DNA of 40,010 nucleotides from Ferruginibacter sp. (GTDB lineage Bacteria > Bacteroidota > Bacteroidia > Chitinophagales > Chitinophagaceae): positions 3,825-43,834 of the forward strand of contig JAOAUI010000359.1 in the NCBI GenBank assembly GCA_030157685.1, written 5' to 3'. The translations under genes and the position numbers were made by a program. Below are positions 7,678 through 16,462 of this stretch, piece by piece; position 1 is the first letter of the stretch; the number at the start of each line of letters is the position of its first letter. Below the pieces are notes generated by a model. That model was given only the letters and a program-made list of their open reading frames with translations, was not told the origin of the DNA and searched no databases.

Positions 7678-9615
7678 ATGAGAAAATTGCAAGCTGCTTT
7701 CCGGCACCGCTTTGGCCCATTGGCAGTATTGGCGCTTATTTTGTTTACACTGAGTTTTATTACCCGGTTAACTTTGTTTATTATCAGCTGGTCAAATCTT
7801 GAACTTAGTTTCCTCCGCTTGCTTGGCATATTTTTTATCGGCTTCTTTTACGATATTATTGTCTGGAGTTTCTTTGCAATACCGGTTGCATTTTATTGCT
7901 GGTTGATGAAGGACAGCTGGTATCAAAAAAAATGGCAGCGTATTCCGCTTTTCTTTCTTTTCTTTTTAATTACACTTATTCTGGTTTTAAATGTTGGCGG
8001 CGAGATCATTTTCTGGGATGAATTTAATGTGCGCTATAATTTCATAGCGGTTGATTACCTGGTTTATACCACCGAAGTGATCGGCAATATTATAGAGTCG
8101 TACAACATTCCACTGATTGGTGCTGCTGTAGCCATAGCAACAGCAGCAGTTCTTTTTTTGGTAAGAAAAAAGTTAACTGCTTCGCAGGAAATAAGCATGC
8201 GCTTTGGAAAAAGAACTATTTTCTTTTTTGGCTTTATGCTGTTGCCTGTTGCCGGATATTTTTTGGTGAACAACCGCATTAAGAACAGCAGCAACAATAA
8301 TTATGTGAATGAACTGGGCGGCAATGGTATTTATGAATTCGGCTCTGCTTTCTGGAACAATGAAATTGAGTACAGCAAATTTTATGTTACCCGTAACGAT
8401 ACTGCCAATTTTAAAATACTGCGCAATATGCTGCAGGCGCCCAATGCTACTTTCAGCAACGACCCGCTGAGTATTGAACGACAAATAAAAAGCGACAGTC
8501 CTGAGCATATATGGAATGTAGTACTCATCAGCGTTGAAAGTTATAGCGGCGATTATTTAAAAAGATTTGGCAACAAAGAAAACATCACGCCATATCTAGA
8601 TTCATTAATTCCACATGGCTTATGGTTCGATCAGTTTTATGCATCCGGCACCAGAACCGTAAGGGGTTTGGAAGCCCTGTCTATGGGTATTCCGCCCACA
8701 CCGGGCCAATCTATTGTGCGCCGTCCCGATAATGATGATATGTTTACAATGGGCAGCGTGTTAAAAACCAAAGGGTATGATGTGCATTATATTTATGGCG
8801 GTAATTCTTTCTTCGACAACATGGGTAAATTTTTCAGCAACAGCAGTTATACTGTTTTAGATGAAAGAGATATTCCTGACAGCCTTGTTCATCTTACTAC
8901 TGCCTGGGGTGCCGATGATGAAGCTTCTTTTGATTATACCTTGCAGCAATGCGATAAAAGTTTCAGCAGCAATAAACCTTTCTTTAATCATATCATGACG
9001 GTGAGTAATCACCGGCCATATACTTACCCCGAAGGAAGGATAGATATTTCCCCAAAGCATCAATCTATACAGGGAGCAGTTAAATACACCGATTATGCCA
9101 TCAATAAATTTATTAAAGACGCTCAGCAAAAACCCTGGTTCAACAATACCCTGTTTGTAATTGTGGCCGATCATTGTTCAAAAAGTGCCGGCAAGACCGA
9201 CCTGCCGGTAAACCGCTACCATATACCCTGTATTATTTATGCGCCACAATTAATTAAACCGGCTATTGAAAATAGGCTGGTTAGCCAGATCGACCTTGCC
9301 CCCACCATTTTGGGCCTGATGAACCTGAATTATACCAGCCGCTTTTTTGGCTATGATGTATACAATATGACCCCCGGAAATGAACGTGCTTTCATAAGTA
9401 CCTACCAGGATATGGGCTATATTAAAGATGGGAAGCTGGTCATTTTATCGCCCCAGCAAAAGGCGCAACTGTTTAAACCCGATTTTACAACCGGTGCTAA
9501 TGTGCAGATTGCAAGCTCAAATGAGCTGGTAAATGAAGCAATTGCCTGGTACCAGGGAGCAAGTTTTCAATATAAAACAGGCAGGTATAAAAGTGTTAAA
9601 CCGGCAAGCCGGTAA
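7678..9615 (+). CDS. LtaS-like membrane phosphoglycerol/phosphoethanolamine transferase (sulfatase fold)
   Basis: This 645-aa inner-membrane enzyme has about five N-terminal transmembrane segments (roughly residues 15-35, 48-72, 90-108, 145-163 and 180-197) and a large extracytoplasmic sulfatase-type domain (about 275-590). Metal and nucleophile motifs are visible: VESYS (E287), GTRTVRG with the likely nucleophile T327, WGADD near 410 and VADHC (D498-H499). The fold is that of LTA synthase and related head-group transferases. Gram-negative bacteria make no lipoteichoic acid, so the acceptor is probably a lipid, glycan or lipid A; the substrate cannot be told from sequence. Terminators lie on both sides, which suggests a single-gene transcript. 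Confidence 0.85.
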   Translation: MRKLQAAFRHRFGPLAVLALILFTLSFITRLTLFIISWSNLELSFLRLLGIFFIGFFYDIIVWSFFAIPVAFYCWLMKDSWYQKKWQRIPLFFLFFLITLILVLNVGGEIIFWDEFNVRYNFIAVDYLVYTTEVIGNIIESYNIPLIGAAVAIATAAVLFLVRKKLTASQEISMRFGKRTIFFFGFMLLPVAGYFLVNNRIKNSSNNNYVNELGGNGIYEFGSAFWNNEIEYSKFYVTRNDTANFKILRNMLQAPNATFSNDPLSIERQIKSDSPEHIWNVVLISVESYSGDYLKRFGNKENITPYLDSLIPHGLWFDQFYASGTRTVRGLEALSMGIPPTPGQSIVRRPDNDDMFTMGSVLKTKGYDVHYIYGGNSFFDNMGKFFSNSSYTVLDERDIPDSLVHLTTAWGADDEASFDYTLQQCDKSFSSNKPFFNHIMTVSNHRPYTYPEGRIDISPKHQSIQGAVKYTDYAINKFIKDAQQKPWFNNTLFVIVADHCSKSAGKTDLPVNRYHIPCIIYAPQLIKPAIENRLVSQIDLAPTILGLMNLNYTSRFFGYDVYNMTPGNERAFISTYQDMGYIKDGKLVILSPQQKAQLFKPDFTTGANVQIASSNELVNEAIAWYQGASFQYKTGRYKSVKPASR

Positions 9616-9789
9616 AACTTAAAAAGTTGATAACCAGTTGTATAAACAGGTAAAAAACGCTGTCGGTTTGTATTTTTTACACATTTTCGGTGTATAAAAA
9701 CTTTCAAAATACTTTAGTGAAATGTTGTATAATAGTGAAAACCACATTATCTTCGTTTCGGTTTTTCATAGGATATTGGATTTTAAAGC

Positions 9790-9820
9790 GGGACTAGATT
9801 TCTATCTTGGTCCCTTTTTT
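9790..9820 (+). terminator. Intrinsic terminator of the LtaS-like gene
   Basis: GGGACTAGAT pairs with ATCTTGGTCCC (one bulge and one wobble), with a TTCT loop and a following T6 run. The rest of the 217-nt gap from 9616 to 9832 shows only A/T-rich sequence with a weak imperfect hairpin near 9673-9700. Confidence 0.7.
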
Positions 9821-9832
9821 ATTTTATATACC

Positions 9833-11746
9833 TTAAGTTTTTGCCTGAAAAGAGATTTTGCCATCTTTGTCAGACCGCAATTTACCCTCTGCCATCAGGT
9901 AATTGAGCACCTGCCATACCTTTTCCTTTTTTATACTTTTCAGGCTCGCTAAAATATTTTCAACAGTAACAGCCATATCTTTTGTACAGCTAATGAGTTG
10001 ATTGGCAATGTGGTTAAATTCTTCTGTTGAGATGTGGATGACTTTATCATTTATACAATTATCGCAAATACCACAGGCATTAATTTTTAAAGGGGTAAAA
10101 TAAGCTGCAATATGCTGGCTTCGGCAACCGCTCGGTTTTTTTATATAACCGATCATGGCTTCGGCACGTTCTTCAAAATTTTGTTTACGTTTCAGGTATT
10201 CGCTGGTATTTATCCTGTAATTATCATTATACATCCTGTTTTGTAAAAGTGTTATCTGTGGCTTGTCTTTTTGAGCTGAATAACTAATGATACCATAGTC
10301 ATTCAGTTTTTTCAAATCTTTCTTCAGGGTTTCAATATCAACCTGTATAAATTTTGCCAGCTTGCTTTCATAAACTGTTGCCGGAAAATCAAAAATGCCC
10401 TCATAAGAACGAAGCAACCCTTTCAACAAAGGCTCCAATGCAGGATTTTGTTTTTCAAAATCGGTAAGCTCTTCCCGGTTGGTAGTAAAAACAACTGTTG
10501 ATGGTTTAAAAACAACTTCATTAAAGCTGATGATATCTTCCTGCTCCAATGCTTTAATGGCATAGGTGGCAGTAAGTATGTTTATTTTAAAGGCTGTAGT
10601 AAAAACTGCGATGTCAAAATCGAAACTGATGCCTTCACCCGATCCGGCAGGAACCTGCAGGTGGTTCATCATGCATATATAAACATGTTTAATCTCTTCT
10701 TCTTTTGGAAAACGGATGGCAGATTGTTCCTGAAGGTTTTCAATTTCTTTATTGTTGTACAACAAAACGGCATAGGCTCTTTTACCATCCCTGCCTGCAC
10801 GTCCGGCTTCCTGGTAATAATTTTCCAGGCAATCGGGAACATCATAATGAACCACAACCCTTACATCGGGTTTATCTATACCCATGCCAAAAGCATTGGT
10901 GCTTACAATCACCCTTGTTTTATTGGTAATCCAGTTCTCCTGTTTTTTATTTCGTTCATCATTGCTTAAGCCTGCGTGGTAATAATCTGCATTGATCTGA
11001 TGCAGCCTCAGCAGGTCGGCCATTTCTCTTGTGTGCTTGCGGCTTTTACAATACACAATGGCAGTGCCGGGTACATTTTTAAGTATCTCCAGTAATTTAT
11101 TTTGTTTGGATGCTACATTAAAAACTGAATAGGAAAGATTGAGCCGTTCGAAAGATTGTTGAAACCGTTGCTGTGTTTTACCAAACAACAATTTATCGCA
11201 AATATCATCCTGCACAACTTTGGTTGCAGAGGCGGTAAGCGCCAATACCGGAACACCCGGCAACAATTCCCTCAGGGCAGCTATTCGCATGTAGGGTGGC
11301 CTGAAATCGTATCCCCATTGAGAAATGCAATGAGCTTCATCTACAGCCAGCAAATTAATATTCATGGCTGGCAGGAATTCTAAAAAAAGATTTGTTTCTA
11401 AACGCTCAGGAGAAACATAGAGGAATTTATAATTACCATAAGCTGCATTCTGCAATGTTTTTTTTATTTCTAAAAAACTCATGCCCGAGTAAATTGCCAG
11501 GGATGGAATACCTTTTTGTTTTAAACTTTCTACCTGGTCTTTCATTAAAGCAATCAGCGGACTAACCACCAAACACAAGCCATCTTTTGCCAAAGCAGGT
11601 ACCTGGAAACATATGGATTTACCTCCGCCGGTTGGCAGTAATGCCAGTGTATCTTTTCCATCCAGTACCGCATTAATAATATCTTCCTGCAGCGGACGAA
11701 AACTGTTGTACCCCCAATATTGTTTTAAGATTTCGTGAATAGTCAA
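9833..11746 (-). CDS. recQ: ATP-dependent DNA helicase RecQ
   Basis: This 637-aa 3'-5' superfamily 2 helicase acts in recombination and fork repair. The helicase core (about 1-340) shows LLPTGGGKS, VDEAHCISQWG with the DEAH box, LTASAT and QEAGRAGRDG (arginine finger motif). The RQC zinc site follows as GCRSQHIAAYF and CGICDNC, then a winged-helix region to the end. A clear HRDC domain is not evident. The only plausible start is a TTG at 11744-11746, which gives MTIHEILKQYWGY and fits the family N-terminus; no in-frame ATG is near. It lies 22 nt behind the P-ATPase stop, so the two are probably cotranscribed. Confidence 0.94.
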   Translation of the reverse strand: MTIHEILKQYWGYNSFRPLQEDIINAVLDGKDTLALLPTGGGKSICFQVPALAKDGLCLVVSPLIALMKDQVESLKQKGIPSLAIYSGMSFLEIKKTLQNAAYGNYKFLYVSPERLETNLFLEFLPAMNINLLAVDEAHCISQWGYDFRPPYMRIAALRELLPGVPVLALTASATKVVQDDICDKLLFGKTQQRFQQSFERLNLSYSVFNVASKQNKLLEILKNVPGTAIVYCKSRKHTREMADLLRLHQINADYYHAGLSNDERNKKQENWITNKTRVIVSTNAFGMGIDKPDVRVVVHYDVPDCLENYYQEAGRAGRDGKRAYAVLLYNNKEIENLQEQSAIRFPKEEEIKHVYICMMNHLQVPAGSGEGISFDFDIAVFTTAFKINILTATYAIKALEQEDIISFNEVVFKPSTVVFTTNREELTDFEKQNPALEPLLKGLLRSYEGIFDFPATVYESKLAKFIQVDIETLKKDLKKLNDYGIISYSAQKDKPQITLLQNRMYNDNYRINTSEYLKRKQNFEERAEAMIGYIKKPSGCRSQHIAAYFTPLKINACGICDNCINDKVIHISTEEFNHIANQLISCTKDMAVTVENILASLKSIKKEKVWQVLNYLMAEGKLRSDKDGKISFQAKT

Positions 11747-11768
11747 TGCTGATAATTGTGGCCTGAAA

Positions 11769-13883
11769 TTAAACCACTTTCTTAAATTTAAGCCAGATAG
11801 AATTTATGGCCAGCACTACATCACTGAAACCCATAGCCAGCGCAGCAAGGCCGGGTTGTAATAAACCAACCGCAGCAATGGGTATGGCAACAATATTGTA
11901 AATAAATGCCCAGAAGAGATTTCCCTTAATTGTGATGAAAGTATGTTTACCCAAGCCCAAAGCCAGCGGTAAATGCTGAATACCTTTATTCATTAAAACC
12001 ACCTGTGCACTTTGTACGGCTAACTGGGTAGCATCGCTCATGGAAATACCGATGGTTGCTTTGGCAAGTGCTGGCGCATCATTTACACCGTCACCAACCA
12101 TTGCAACAGGTGTTTGGCTGTTTAAGTTTCCAATTATCTGTAGTTTTTCTTCGGGTGTTTTTTCGGCAAACACTTTATCTATGCCTAAAGCGTCAGCAAT
12201 TTTTTGGGTACGTTCCAAACTATCACCACTTAATAAAATGGTTTGTATATTTTTTGAATGCAGGTAACTGATTACTTCTTTTGCTTCTGTTCTGATTTCA
12301 TCTTCCACATCAAACCAGCCAACCAGTTTTTCATTCTGTAATAAATAAGCGGTATGAGATGGATCTTCTGTAAGTGATGAAGCAAGTTTATAAGAACCTA
12401 ATTGGTAAATATTACCGGCTGCATCTTCAGCCTTCATACCCAAACCTTTTATCTCTTCAATTTTTTTCCAGCTAAGCGGATTGTTTATTTTCCAACCGGT
12501 AGTTATTGCTTTTGCTATGGGGTGATTGGAATATTTCTCCAGCGAAAAAATAATTTGCTTAAACAAATTTTCATCAATAATGCTTTGCCATTTGCTGATG
12601 CTCATTTGTCCTTTGGTAAGTGTTCCGGTTTTATCAAATACAACGGTTGTAATGCTTTTAAACAGCTCCAGGCTTTTTGCGTTGCGGAACAGAATACCGT
12701 TTTTAGCAGCACGGCCCAGCCCAACAGCAATGGCAGCAGGCGTTGCAAGGCCCATGGCACAGGGACAACTGATTACCAGTACAGCAATACTTCTCATTAG
12801 TGAATTGGTGCCGCTAACATCAAAAGCAAAATAATTAATTAAAAAAGTAAGTACTGCAATGCCTAAAACTGCCGGCACAAAAATGGCGCTGATCTTATCT
12901 GCCAGTTGTTGAATGGGTGGTTTTTCTCCCTGTGCCTGTTTTACCAGTGTAAGTATATTGCTGAGAACCGTATCCTTACCAACAGCAGTAACCTGTGCCT
13001 TAACAGTGCCATCTGTAATGATACTTCCACCAATCAAAGCATCTTTTTTTGTTTTGTGGATGGGTTTACTTTCGCCGGTTAATAATGCTTCGTTCACATG
13101 TACATCGCCCCAAAGAATTTTACAATCAATGGGAACCTGCTCCCCGGTTTTTATTAAGATCAAATCACCAACATGCAGGCTGGTATTCTCAACCGGGAAA
13201 ATCAGTTCTTTATGTTCTTCATCAAAAGCGATCATATTGGCCATTACTTTTTGTTGTGCGGCCAATTTGTTCAATTCTTTTTGTGTTCCGGCAACAGATT
13301 TATGTTCTATCCATTCGCCCAAAAATACCAGGGTGATGATGGTGGCAGCGGTTTCGTAAAAAATATAATCCATGCCCAGGTTGCCAATGCTGCCGATGAG
13401 GCTATACACAAAAGCTGCGGTGGCACCAATGGCAATCAGCACATTCATGTTGGGAATACCCCGGCGTAAACTTTTAACCGCACTCACGCCAAAATAACCC
13501 ATACCAACAATGTAGACGGGAATGCAGATTGCCAGCTGTATCCATGGATTCATAAGAAAATGAATATGCCATGGTAACATGTGCAGCATTAAAACAAGGG
13601 TAAAGGGCAGGCAGAAGAGGAAGCGTTGTAAATGGTTGGAGAAAAATTTTGTTTGTGCTTTGTTGTTTGTTGTTTGTTGTTCGTTTACAACTTTGTACCC
13701 TAAATCAGCTATTCCTTTAGTCAGCTCTTCTTTTGTTTTGTTACCATTTAGTTCAAAACTTACTTCGCCACCAATAAAATTCACTTTCACCGATTGCATA
13801 CCTTCTTTTTGAAGATACCTGTTTATAGTTAAAGCACAGTTGGTGCAATCCATTCCTTCTACTTTCCAGTCAACTTTTTCCAT
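11769..13883 (-). CDS. copA: Copper-type heavy-metal P1B-ATPase
   Basis: This 704-aa inner-membrane exporter probably expels Cu(I). One N-terminal HMA domain carries GMDCTNC (C13, C16). After a linker come two helix pairs, the A-domain TGES loop, the intramembrane CPC motif in SCPCAMGLATP, the phosphorylation site DKTGTLT, the nucleotide-binding SNHPIAKAI and the hinge GDGVNDAPAL. The CPC motif fits Cu or Ag rather than Zn. Residues near 70-82 (linker, NEQQTTNNKAQTK) are encoded by an AACAAC-type repeat island that looks inserted. No chaperone or metal regulator gene is adjacent. An exact promoter box ends 4 nt before the ATG. Confidence 0.92.
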   Translation of the reverse strand: MEKVDWKVEGMDCTNCALTINRYLQKEGMQSVKVNFIGGEVSFELNGNKTKEELTKGIADLGYKVVNEQQTTNNKAQTKFFSNHLQRFLFCLPFTLVLMLHMLPWHIHFLMNPWIQLAICIPVYIVGMGYFGVSAVKSLRRGIPNMNVLIAIGATAAFVYSLIGSIGNLGMDYIFYETAATIITLVFLGEWIEHKSVAGTQKELNKLAAQQKVMANMIAFDEEHKELIFPVENTSLHVGDLILIKTGEQVPIDCKILWGDVHVNEALLTGESKPIHKTKKDALIGGSIITDGTVKAQVTAVGKDTVLSNILTLVKQAQGEKPPIQQLADKISAIFVPAVLGIAVLTFLINYFAFDVSGTNSLMRSIAVLVISCPCAMGLATPAAIAVGLGRAAKNGILFRNAKSLELFKSITTVVFDKTGTLTKGQMSISKWQSIIDENLFKQIIFSLEKYSNHPIAKAITTGWKINNPLSWKKIEEIKGLGMKAEDAAGNIYQLGSYKLASSLTEDPSHTAYLLQNEKLVGWFDVEDEIRTEAKEVISYLHSKNIQTILLSGDSLERTQKIADALGIDKVFAEKTPEEKLQIIGNLNSQTPVAMVGDGVNDAPALAKATIGISMSDATQLAVQSAQVVLMNKGIQHLPLALGLGKHTFITIKGNLFWAFIYNIVAIPIAAVGLLQPGLAALAMGFSDVVLAINSIWLKFKKVV
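13651..13688 (-). repeat. AACAACAAAC repeat island inside copA
   Basis: In the coding sense the region reads AACGAACAACAAACAACAAA and continues in the same style, encoding the polar run QQTTNN in the linker between the HMA domain and the first membrane helix. A similar island lies in the ABC ATPase gene and in the leader of the HD gene. Confidence 0.6.
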
Positions 13884-13887
13884 AATG

Positions 13888-13895
13888 CAAAATTA
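13888..13895 (-). promoter_or_regulatory. -7 box of copA, abutting the start codon
   Basis: The minus strand reads TAATTTTG, CATT, ATG: an exact TAnnTTTG box with a 4-nt gap. It faces the tsaE box 38 bp away, so the two divergent promoters probably share or compete for the same 60-bp region. Confidence 0.5.
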
Positions 13896-13933
13896 TTCTT
13901 TGATATTGTGACACGATTACTAATGAAGGAAAA

Positions 13934-13941
13934 TATCTTTG
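13934..13941 (+). promoter_or_regulatory. -7 box of tsaE, abutting the start codon
   Basis: The sequence is TATCTTTG, CAAC, ATG: an exact TAnnTTTG match with the same 4-nt gap as at copA, predicting a leaderless tsaE-ald transcript. Confidence 0.5.
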
Positions 13942-13945
13942 CAAC

Positions 13946-14359
13946 ATGGAGGTAAATTTTTCACTGAACGGGATAGCCAGAGCTGCTGAAAAGCTGCTGA
14001 CTGAAGCCGGCGATTACAAAGTATTTGCTTTTCATGGAGACATGGGTGCCGGCAAAACAACTTTTATACATGCACTTTGTCATGCTATGAACATTACCGA
14101 CGTTGTTACCAGTCCTACATTTTCCATTATCAACCAGTATAAAACTCTTGATGGACAAACGGTTTACCATATGGACCTGTACCGTATTAAAGATGAAAAT
14201 GAAGCTATTAATGCCGGTGTGGAAGATTGTTTATTTTCGGGAAACAGGTGCCTGGTTGAGTGGCCGGAGAAAGCGCCAGGAGTTTTTCCTGATGAGACTT
14301 TGCACGTATACATTACTTCAATTGATGATAATACCAGAAAGCTGAAATATAATTTGTAA
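13946..14359 (+). CDS. tsaE: tRNA threonylcarbamoyladenosine biosynthesis ATPase TsaE
   Basis: TsaE is the small ATPase that cycles the TsaB-TsaD complex during t6A37 modification of ANN-decoding tRNAs. The 137-aa protein has Walker A GDMGAGKTT, the segment VTSPTFSIINQY, MDLYRI and VEWPEKAPG, all of which are family signatures. Length is typical. It is followed after 26 nt by ald on the same strand, so an operon is likely. No tsaB or tsaD is in the window. Confidence 0.95.
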   Translation: MEVNFSLNGIARAAEKLLTEAGDYKVFAFHGDMGAGKTTFIHALCHAMNITDVVTSPTFSIINQYKTLDGQTVYHMDLYRIKDENEAINAGVEDCLFSGNRCLVEWPEKAPGVFPDETLHVYITSIDDNTRKLKYNL

Positions 14360-14385
14360 ATTGTAACCTTACAATTTTATTGCTT

Positions 14386-15600
14386 ATGGCCTCATCAAAA
14401 CCCTTTATATCTTCTTCATTCAGTTACGAAACCCTGGAAGAAACCCTGGATATAAAACCCAAGGGAGCAGAGCTGCTGATTGGTATACCCAAGGAAAATT
14501 CTTTTAACGAAAACAGGATTGCCCTAACACCAGAAGCAGTTGGCGTGATGATTGCCAACGGCCACCAGGTGGTGGTAGAAACCAAGGCAGGCGACGGAGC
14601 CAGTTATACCGACAAGGATTACAGCGAGGCCGGTGCAAAAATTGCATACGATAAAAAAGAAGTTTTTGAATGTGATATACTGGTTAAAAGCGCCCCGGTG
14701 AGTGAAAGTGAATGTGAACTGCTGAAACCAAACCAATACATCATTTCTCCCATTCACCTGGCTGTGATGAAACGTGAGATTTTGCAGAAGATGATGGACA
14801 AAAAAATTACCGCACTTAGTTTTGAAAACCTGAAAGATGATACCGGCCATAATCCTATAGTACGCAGCATGAGTGAGATTGCGGGCAGCGCAGTGATGCT
14901 GATTGCCGGGCAATACCTGAGCAAGGCAAACAATGGTAAAGGCGTTTTGGTAGGAGGCATCAGCGGTATACCACCAACAAAAGTTATTATTATTGGTGCC
15001 GGTATTGTGGGTGAATATGCAGCCCGTACAGCTTTGGCTATGGGAGCCAGTGTAAAAGTTTTTGACAATAGTATTTACCGCTTAAAGCGTTTGCAGAATA
15101 ATATTGGTGTACGCATGTGGACATCGGTAATTGAGCCCAAGATTTTAGCCAAGCAATTAAAAACCTGCGATGTGGCTGTGGGTGCTTTAAGTGGTGCAGC
15201 TGGCAGAACGCCGGTTGTGGTTACTGAAGAAACTGTAAGCAACATGCGGCCCGGTAGTGTTATTGTAGATGTTAGTATTGACCATGGAGGTTGTTTTGAA
15301 ACCAGTAAAGTAACCAGCCATGAAAAACCTGTTTTTACAAAGTATGATGTGATACATTATTGCGTACCCAATATACCCAGCGGCTTTGCCCGTACTGCTT
15401 CCCAAGCCATCAGCAATGTATTGATGCCGTTGATGCTTGAAACCGGTGAGGATGGCGGCATAGACCATATTATCTGGCATAAGATAAATATCCGCAGCGG
15501 TATTTATTTATATAAAGGAAGCCTTACCAATTTTTATTTGAGTGAAAGGTTTGATTTAAAATTTACTGATTTGAATTTGCTGATAGCGAGTAAGAGATAG
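14386..15600 (+). CDS. ald: Alanine dehydrogenase (AlaDH/PNT family)
   Basis: This 404-aa NAD-dependent enzyme interconverts L-alanine with pyruvate and ammonia. It has the AlaDH/PNT N-terminal domain (GIPKENSFNENRIALTPE) and a Rossmann domain with IIGAGIVGEYAA, then VDVSIDHGGCFE and HYCVPNIPS. It carries about 30 extra residues before the catalytic domain and a tail after the usual end, both of which I recall from Bacteroidota members. The track start is a TTG at 14380; the ATG at 14386 is better. No pntB-like partner is present, which argues for alanine dehydrogenase over transhydrogenase. It converges with the TraB gene with only 14 nt between stops and no terminator visible. Confidence 0.88.
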   Translation: MASSKPFISSSFSYETLEETLDIKPKGAELLIGIPKENSFNENRIALTPEAVGVMIANGHQVVVETKAGDGASYTDKDYSEAGAKIAYDKKEVFECDILVKSAPVSESECELLKPNQYIISPIHLAVMKREILQKMMDKKITALSFENLKDDTGHNPIVRSMSEIAGSAVMLIAGQYLSKANNGKGVLVGGISGIPPTKVIIIGAGIVGEYAARTALAMGASVKVFDNSIYRLKRLQNNIGVRMWTSVIEPKILAKQLKTCDVAVGALSGAAGRTPVVVTEETVSNMRPGSVIVDVSIDHGGCFETSKVTSHEKPVFTKYDVIHYCVPNIPSGFARTASQAISNVLMPLMLETGEDGGIDHIIWHKINIRSGIYLYKGSLTNFYLSERFDLKFTDLNLLIASKR

Positions 15601-15614
15601 ATTTTTGATGAGCT

Positions 15615-16457
15615 TTAGTTATATGGTGTTACTATAAAACCTTCTTTTCTTAATAAATTGATAAGGCCATTGTTCCTGGCTAAATGTAAATACCCTACTG
15701 CAAAAAAACAGCTTTCTTTTTTTATTGCAAGTGTAATTTTTGGCAACCAACTTAAATTCCTTTTATCTAAAACATCAATTGTCCATTGTGTGGCACCTTT
15801 TAGAGAGTTAATGTTGTGACTTAGATATTCTTTTATGCTTCTTTTGTATAGCTCAAGATGAATATCAATGTTGTCGATAAAATTTGATAAGTAGGTGAAT
15901 CCTTTTTCCGGGAAATAGGTTTTTATCAGTGGAGCTGTTTCTTCAAAAGTTTCTAATCCGTCTGCAAGAATATTTTTAGAGTTTGCAAGTAGTATTAAAT
16001 ACTCTTCATACGAAGTAAAATAGACCTCTGCTTTATATCCCAACATTATATTTGTGTAGTAATTTGAATTCATTTTATAAATACTATCTGTTTCAATTGA
16101 ATTGGGGGAATAAAATTCAATCGCTTTTTTCAGTTGTTTATAATGCCGCTTTTTCAAATGATTTTTTGCATAATCATCACCGGGTAAAAAAGCATTTGCG
16201 ATAAATGAAGAGTCACTTTTTTCTGTAAACAGCCTTTTGCAGCTGAAAATCAGATCTTTAAGTTTTTGTGTGGTGTCAATATTACCGATTGGTATAGAAT
16301 GTATGGTTCCCATTAAATAGGAAGGGAATTGGAGCCCGTTTCCTTCAATTTTCCAGATCAGTGAATTCTCTACCGGTTTTACTAAAGAGTCAGTTTGAGC
16401 AGTTAAATTGCAGCAATGAAATAAAAGGATAACGAAATAAAATAGCTTTATTAACAT
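15615..16457 (-). CDS. TraB/GumN family protein, secreted
   Basis: This 280-aa protein has a signal peptide (about residues 1-20, MLIKLFYFVILLFHCC up to LTAQ) and belongs to the TraB/GumN family, recognised by WKIEGNGLQFPSYLMGTIHS with the GTIH motif and by the C-terminal GYLHLARNNGLINLL region. The family is related to the Tiki metalloproteases, but the bacterial function is not settled. The gene is visibly richer in A+T than its neighbours. It starts 5 nt after the ABC ATPase stop, so it is probably the last gene of the lpx transcription unit. Confidence 0.85.
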   Translation of the reverse strand: MLIKLFYFVILLFHCCNLTAQTDSLVKPVENSLIWKIEGNGLQFPSYLMGTIHSIPIGNIDTTQKLKDLIFSCKRLFTEKSDSSFIANAFLPGDDYAKNHLKKRHYKQLKKAIEFYSPNSIETDSIYKMNSNYYTNIMLGYKAEVYFTSYEEYLILLANSKNILADGLETFEETAPLIKTYFPEKGFTYLSNFIDNIDIHLELYKRSIKEYLSHNINSLKGATQWTIDVLDKRNLSWLPKITLAIKKESCFFAVGYLHLARNNGLINLLRKEGFIVTPYN

Positions 16458-16462
16458 TGTTA

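Noticed and set aside
9727-9733. TATAAT hexamer in the recQ/LtaS-like gap
   Set aside because: The E. coli type -10 is not the usual promoter in Bacteroidota, and no gene follows on the plus strand.
9722-9952. 76-aa plus-strand ORF after the LtaS-like gene
   Set aside because: It contains the intrinsic terminator hairpin and runs 120 nt antisense into recQ; no family resemblance.
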